The notes under the pieces: model-generated
The model's input: only the letters and a program-made list of their open reading frames with translations
What the model was told of the DNA's origin: nothing
Databases searched by the model: none
Position numbers and translations under genes: made by a program
From: DAOPJM01 sp964490325
GTDB lineage: Bacteria; Bacillota; Clostridia; Christensenellales; CAG-138
Assembly (NCBI GenBank): GCA_964490325.1
Contig: CAZBBX010000006.1
Span: forward strand, 1 to 64,000
Reading direction: 5' to 3'
DNA length: 64,000 nt
In this document: one piece after another, positions 61,123 to 64,000 of the stretch
Layout: every line of letters begins with the position of its first letter
Position numbering within the stretch: the stretch's first letter is position 1

Positions 61123-62235
61123 ATGACAGAGCCTAAGCAAAAATTGGGGTTTGGCGCTATGCGTTTGCCGCTGCTGGCGGATCGTTCCATCGACATGACC
61201 GAGTTTACACGCATGGTCGACAGCTTCATGGAACGCGGTTTTAACTATTTTGACACCGCATACCCCTATCACGGCGGTAAGTCCGAGACCGCCCTATGTG
61301 AAGCGCTGGCGAAGCGCTATCCGCGGGAAAGCTACCTGCTTGCGGACAAGCTGTCCGTTTGGTGCATCCATACGCCCGAGGATCTGCCCAAAATGATCGA
61401 GAAGCAGCTTATCAACACGGGTGCAGGATACTTTGACAACTACCTCGTCCATTCGCTGACAAAGGAGAATATCACCCACTGCGACGAGCTGGGTGTTTGG
61501 GACTTTGTTCGCGGCCTGAAGGCGGCGGGAAAGATCCGGCACTGGGGCTTTTCCTTCCACGATACGCCCGAGGTATTGGACGCGTTGCTCGATCGTTTCC
61601 CCGATGCGGAGTTTGTGCAGCTGCAGATCAACTATGCCGATTGGGATGCGACAAACGTGCAGGCACGCCGCTGCTACGAAACGGCAAGAGCGCACGGGAA
61701 ACCCGTCATCATCATGGAGCCCGTCAAAGGCGGAACGCTTGCAAAGCTGCCCGATGCTGCGGAGGCGATCCTGCATGCACGGGACGCAGCTGCTTCCATG
61801 GCATCCTTTGCACTGCGCTGGTGTGCGGCCCTGGAGGGCGTCTATGCCGTTTTGTCGGGCATGAGCAGCTTAGAGCAGGTGGAGGACAATACGAGCGTCT
61901 TTGCGGCGCACAAGCCCTTTACGGACGCAGATCGGCAGGCTGTGGATCAAGCGCTTGCAGAGATGAACAAGACCCCGCTCGTGCCGTGTACGGGCTGCCG
62001 CTACTGTGTGGAGGGCTGCCCTGCAAAGATCCTCATCCCGGATCTGATGGAGTGGTGGAACGAGTATCTGCGCTTTCAAAACCTTACCGCCTCTAAAAAT
62101 TCTTACGTCTGGTCGAAGGGGGAAGGGGGAGCGCCTTCCGACTGCCTAAGCTGCGGCGCCTGTGAGCAGATCTGTCCGCAGCATCTGCCCATTCCGTCCC
62201 TGCTCCAGCAGATGCGGAGCGTGACGGATCGATAA
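61123..62235 (+). CDS. Aldo/keto reductase with C-terminal ferredoxin domain
   Basis: 370 residues. An AKR barrel (1-260) with the catalytic set Asp-Tyr (FDTAYPYHGG), Lys (LLADKLSVW) and His (NYLVHSLTKE). The C-terminal domain holds CTGCRYCVEGCPAKI and CLSCGACEQICPQHLPI for two 4Fe-4S clusters. This fused form is common in anaerobes and probably draws electrons from ferredoxin rather than NADPH alone; the substrate is unknown. The ATG at 61123 follows AGGAGG. Monocistronic. Confidence 0.93.
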   Translation: MTEPKQKLGFGAMRLPLLADRSIDMTEFTRMVDSFMERGFNYFDTAYPYHGGKSETALCEALAKRYPRESYLLADKLSVWCIHTPEDLPKMIEKQLINTGAGYFDNYLVHSLTKENITHCDELGVWDFVRGLKAAGKIRHWGFSFHDTPEVLDALLDRFPDAEFVQLQINYADWDATNVQARRCYETARAHGKPVIIMEPVKGGTLAKLPDAAEAILHARDAAASMASFALRWCAALEGVYAVLSGMSSLEQVEDNTSVFAAHKPFTDADRQAVDQALAEMNKTPLVPCTGCRYCVEGCPAKILIPDLMEWWNEYLRFQNLTASKNSYVWSKGEGGAPSDCLSCGACEQICPQHLPIPSLLQQMRSVTDR

Positions 62236-62287
62236 AACAAAACCACCCCTTGCAGCAAAGCAGCAGGGGGCGGATATAAAGACTTAC

Positions 62288-62307
62288 AGCGGCGCTTCGG
62301 TGCCGCT
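62288..62307. terminator. Bidirectional terminator
   Basis: AGCGGCGC (62288-62295), TTCG loop, GTGCCGCT (62300-62307): an 8-bp stem with one wobble pair, followed by ATTCTTATT on plus and GTAAGTCTTTAT on minus. It separates the reductase from the convergent metallo-beta-lactamase gene. Confidence 0.7.
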
Positions 62308-62318
62308 ATTCTTATTGC

Positions 62319-63146
62319 TCAGTCCTGCACAACGGCGATCTCTTTTCCGTCGCAATGCAGATGGACGCGGCCGTAACGCGTTTCCAACGTGTTCGCATCG
62401 ATCAGGGAAAGAGCGTTCAACAGCTCATCGGAAGCGGGATTCTTGTTAGAATCCGTGATGATGGCATAACCGGGCAGGCCGTAGGCGATCAGTTCAAAGC
62501 TGCACGCGTCCCATTCGCCATGATGCGGGATCTTCATCACATCGGCTGTCAAATTGTAATTTCCGTAGCACAGCGCGTTCAGCCATGCGCCCTCCGCATC
62601 GCCCAAGAAAAGAAAGCTGCGCTCACCATACTCCATGCGAAACACCAATGACAGCGCATTGTCGTTCTTTCCGTCATAGGCAAGGGTGGACGGCCAAAAT
62701 GAGAAGCGCGCTTCCCCAAGGGTCAGCTCTGTGTCGGCACTGACGCGGACAAGCTTTGCCCCGTTTGTCGCAAAGGCATCCATCATCGTGCGATAGCGCT
62801 TGCTGTCGCGCTCATAATCAGGCAGATAGATGGTGTCGATGGGGAGCAAATCGGCAACAGCATCTGCCGAGCCGATGTGATCCTTGTCAAAATGCGTGAT
62901 GATAAGCAGATCTAATTTTTCCACACCGAGGGCGGCCAATTCGCTTGTGATCTCATCGGCGTCATCCTCCTCGCCTGCATCGATCAACACGCTGCGGCCG
63001 TCTATGAGCAGCAGCAGGCTGTCGGCCTGACCGATCGAAAACGCATACAGATCCAAGCTGCGCTTGACCTCTGCCGAGGGTCGGCAGGAGCAAGCGCAAG
63101 AGAAGCAAAGTATACAGCAGAGGAGCCACAAAGCACAGCGTTTCAT
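62319..63146 (-). CDS. Metallo-beta-lactamase fold lipoprotein (ComEC-like)
   Basis: About 275 residues from the ATG at 63146. A signal segment with a Cys-rich end (CCILCFSCACSC) marks a likely lipoprotein. The hydrolase domain carries THFDKDHIGS (HxxxDH form of HxHxDH), FLFLGDAEG and IPHHGEWD, the set seen in ComEC-type and YhfI-like proteins; DAYAFSIGQADSLLL-type LYAFSIGQADSLLLL and VLIDAGE also fit. In ComEC this domain degrades one DNA strand, but stand-alone secreted forms have unknown substrates. The promoter ends 6 nt before the ATG, so the message would be leaderless. Confidence 0.85.
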   Translation of the reverse strand: MKRCALWLLCCILCFSCACSCRPSAEVKRSLDLYAFSIGQADSLLLLIDGRSVLIDAGEEDDADEITSELAALGVEKLDLLIITHFDKDHIGSADAVADLLPIDTIYLPDYERDSKRYRTMMDAFATNGAKLVRVSADTELTLGEARFSFWPSTLAYDGKNDNALSLVFRMEYGERSFLFLGDAEGAWLNALCYGNYNLTADVMKIPHHGEWDACSFELIAYGLPGYAIITDSNKNPASDELLNALSLIDANTLETRYGRVHLHCDGKEIAVVQD

Positions 63147-63152
63147 GCCCTT

Positions 63153-63181
63153 AGTATGCACGAGTTTCTTTGTCTTGACAA
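63153..63181 (-). promoter_or_regulatory. Promoter of the metallo-beta-lactamase-fold gene
   Basis: On the minus strand TTGTCA (63176-63181) and CATACT (63153-63158) are 17 nt apart. The ATG begins 7 nt after the -10 box. The -35 overlaps the divergent polymerase promoter. Confidence 0.6.
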
Positions 63182-63202
63182 GTTAAGTTTTTGTGATATA
63201 CT
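63175..63202 (+). promoter_or_regulatory. Promoter of the Y-family polymerase gene
   Basis: TTGACA (63175-63180) and TATACT (63197-63202) are 16 nt apart. The LexA box follows 6 nt later. Confidence 0.7.
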
Positions 63203-63207
63203 TAATG

Positions 63208-63221
63208 CGAACATTAGTTCG
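63208..63221 (+). promoter_or_regulatory. SOS box (LexA/DinR site)
   Basis: CGAAC-ATTA-GTTCG, a perfect match to the Bacillota CGAAC-N4-GTTCG pattern, placed at the expected transcription start of the polymerase gene. Confidence 0.93.
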
Positions 63222-63247
63222 TATCAAGTATAAAGGAGCGTCTGCGT

Positions 63248-64000
63248 ATGGAACGGCGCATTCTGCATGTAGATTTTAACGGCTTTTATGCCTCGGTGGA
63301 ATGTCTGTTGGATCCCGCGCTGCGTTCCCATCCCGTTGCAGTAGCTGGCGATCCCGAAAGGCGGCACGGCATCATCCTTGCCAAGAACGAGCTTGCCAAG
63401 GCGTATAAGGTCAAGACGGGGGAGGCGATCTGGCAGGCCAAGGAAAAATGCCCCGATCTGGTGGTCGTAAAGCCGCACTTTGAGGAATACGTCAAGTTTT
63501 CGCGCTTGGGACGGGAATTGTACGGGGAGTATTCGGATCGGGTAGAGGCCTTTGGTCTGGACGAAAACTGGATCGATCTGACGGGGCGAGCCTACTCTTG
63601 GGAGGAGACCTACGCCTTGGCGCAGGAGATACGGCAGCGCGTCAAGGACGAGCTGGGCATCACCGTCTCCGTAGGCGCAGCCGACAACAAGATCTTCGCC
63701 AAGTTAGGCAGCGACTTAAAAAAGCCGGATGCGGTCACGCTGATCACCCCGGCCTCTGTGGAGCGGCTGGTATGGACGCTGCCCGTGGGGGAGCTTCTGT
63801 ATGTCGGTCCCGCAACGCAGTCGAAGCTGCTGCGCTGCGGCATTGCGACCATAGGGGATCTGGCGCGTGCAAACGTCGAGTTCCTGCGCGCGAAGCTTGG
63901 CAAAGGCGGCGTCACCCTGCATGTCTTTGCAAATGGCCAGGATGTGTCCGAGGTGGCGCAGAGCGATTGGCGCGCCGACATCAAAAGCGTAGGAAACGGC
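63248..64000 (+). CDS. dinB: Y-family DNA polymerase (DinB/Pol IV-like), partial
   Basis: 251 codons to the window edge with no stop. Palm residues: HVDFNGFYASVE at the start (first catalytic Asp), AVAGDPERRHGIILAKNELAK, and the second catalytic block FGLDENWIDLTG, where most DinB have SIDEAYLD, so Asp-Glu are kept but the flanks differ. SVGAADNKIFAKLGSDLKKPDA and the helix-hairpin-helix start LLRCGIATIGDLA follow. It is a translesion polymerase. The ATG has AAGGAG about 9 nt upstream. The SOS box and promoter make it DNA-damage inducible. Confidence 0.9.
   Translation, partial: MERRILHVDFNGFYASVECLLDPALRSHPVAVAGDPERRHGIILAKNELAKAYKVKTGEAIWQAKEKCPDLVVVKPHFEEYVKFSRLGRELYGEYSDRVEAFGLDENWIDLTGRAYSWEETYALAQEIRQRVKDELGITVSVGAADNKIFAKLGSDLKKPDAVTLITPASVERLVWTLPVGELLYVGPATQSKLLRCGIATIGDLARANVEFLRAKLGKGGVTLHVFANGQDVSEVAQSDWRADIKSVGNG

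Overview
The window reads as one scaffold of a moderately GC-rich anaerobic Clostridia-like member of the Bacillota, probably a draft or metagenome assembly because it carries a run of 100 N at 26682-26781. The case for Bacillota is the spore-cortex pair yabP-yabQ beside divIC, a T-box leader on hisS-aspS, a perfect CIRCE element ahead of hrcA-grpE-dnaK-dnaJ, the lepA-hemW-hrcA order, and a CGAAC-N4-GTTCG SOS box ahead of a Y-family polymerase. The energy genes point to amino-acid fermentation. I see no rRNA, tRNA, CRISPR array, prophage or complete insertion sequence. Rank below class cannot be fixed from this sequence.

Layout. 0-5 kb: a DUF2087 protein, a Ppx/GppA-like protein, divIC, yabQ and yabP (leftward), then rho and rpmE. 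5-12 kb: a HAD hydrolase, a secreted glycosidase-like protein and an acetyltransferase in one operon, then a TldD/PmbA pair and a lipoprotein on the other strand. 12-15.6 kb: a MacB-type ABC export operon with a CARDB-like membrane-anchored partner. 15.6-16 kb: an AT-rich gap and a candidate free-standing structured RNA. 16.8-27 kb: the most unusual locus. It has an IclR regulator, an orphan BtuF-like binding lipoprotein, a membrane-anchored Big2 protein, a MotA/TolQ/ExbB channel, a DUF2149 protein, a 1554-residue GLUG/dockerin surface protein and a small dockerin protein with a tandem domain that broke the assembly.

27-33 kb: an acetyltransferase, then T-box-hisS-aspS-rseC-like-trxA-Dabb. 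32.5-42 kb: amino-acid catabolism, with tryptophanase, a gate-domain membrane protein, a GntR regulator, and an operon of butyrate kinase, a P-loop ATPase, a four-subunit 2-oxoacid:ferredoxin oxidoreductase and a branched-chain aminotransferase. The matching phosphate butyryltransferase lies separately at 53.8 kb. Together these would convert branched-chain amino acids to acyl-CoA, acyl-phosphate and ATP. 42-46 kb: an NlpC/P60 hydrolase and molybdenum-cofactor genes (moaC, moaA, MOSC, mog) after a LUD protein. 46-50.5 kb: an MBOAT / DHHW O-acetylation pair with a TPR/RCC1 protein. 50.7-59.7 kb: lepA, hemW, ptb and the heat-shock operon. 59.7-64 kb: an orphan DNA methyltransferase, a ferredoxin-type aldo/keto reductase, a metallo-beta-lactamase-fold lipoprotein and the start of an SOS-controlled Y-family DNA polymerase cut by the window edge.

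The strongest candidate for a little-described system is the 16.8-27 kb locus. It pairs an ExbB-like proton channel and DUF2149 with a ligand-binding lipoprotein and large surface proteins that share a repeated domain resembling the sulfite-oxidase/molybdopterin fold. This could be an energised surface-uptake machine in a cell with one membrane. Other leads are the prion-like Q/N/Y-rich insert in Rho, the orphan structured RNA near 15.9 kb, and the GACAC specifier of the hisS-aspS T-box, which can be read as both Asp and His codons.
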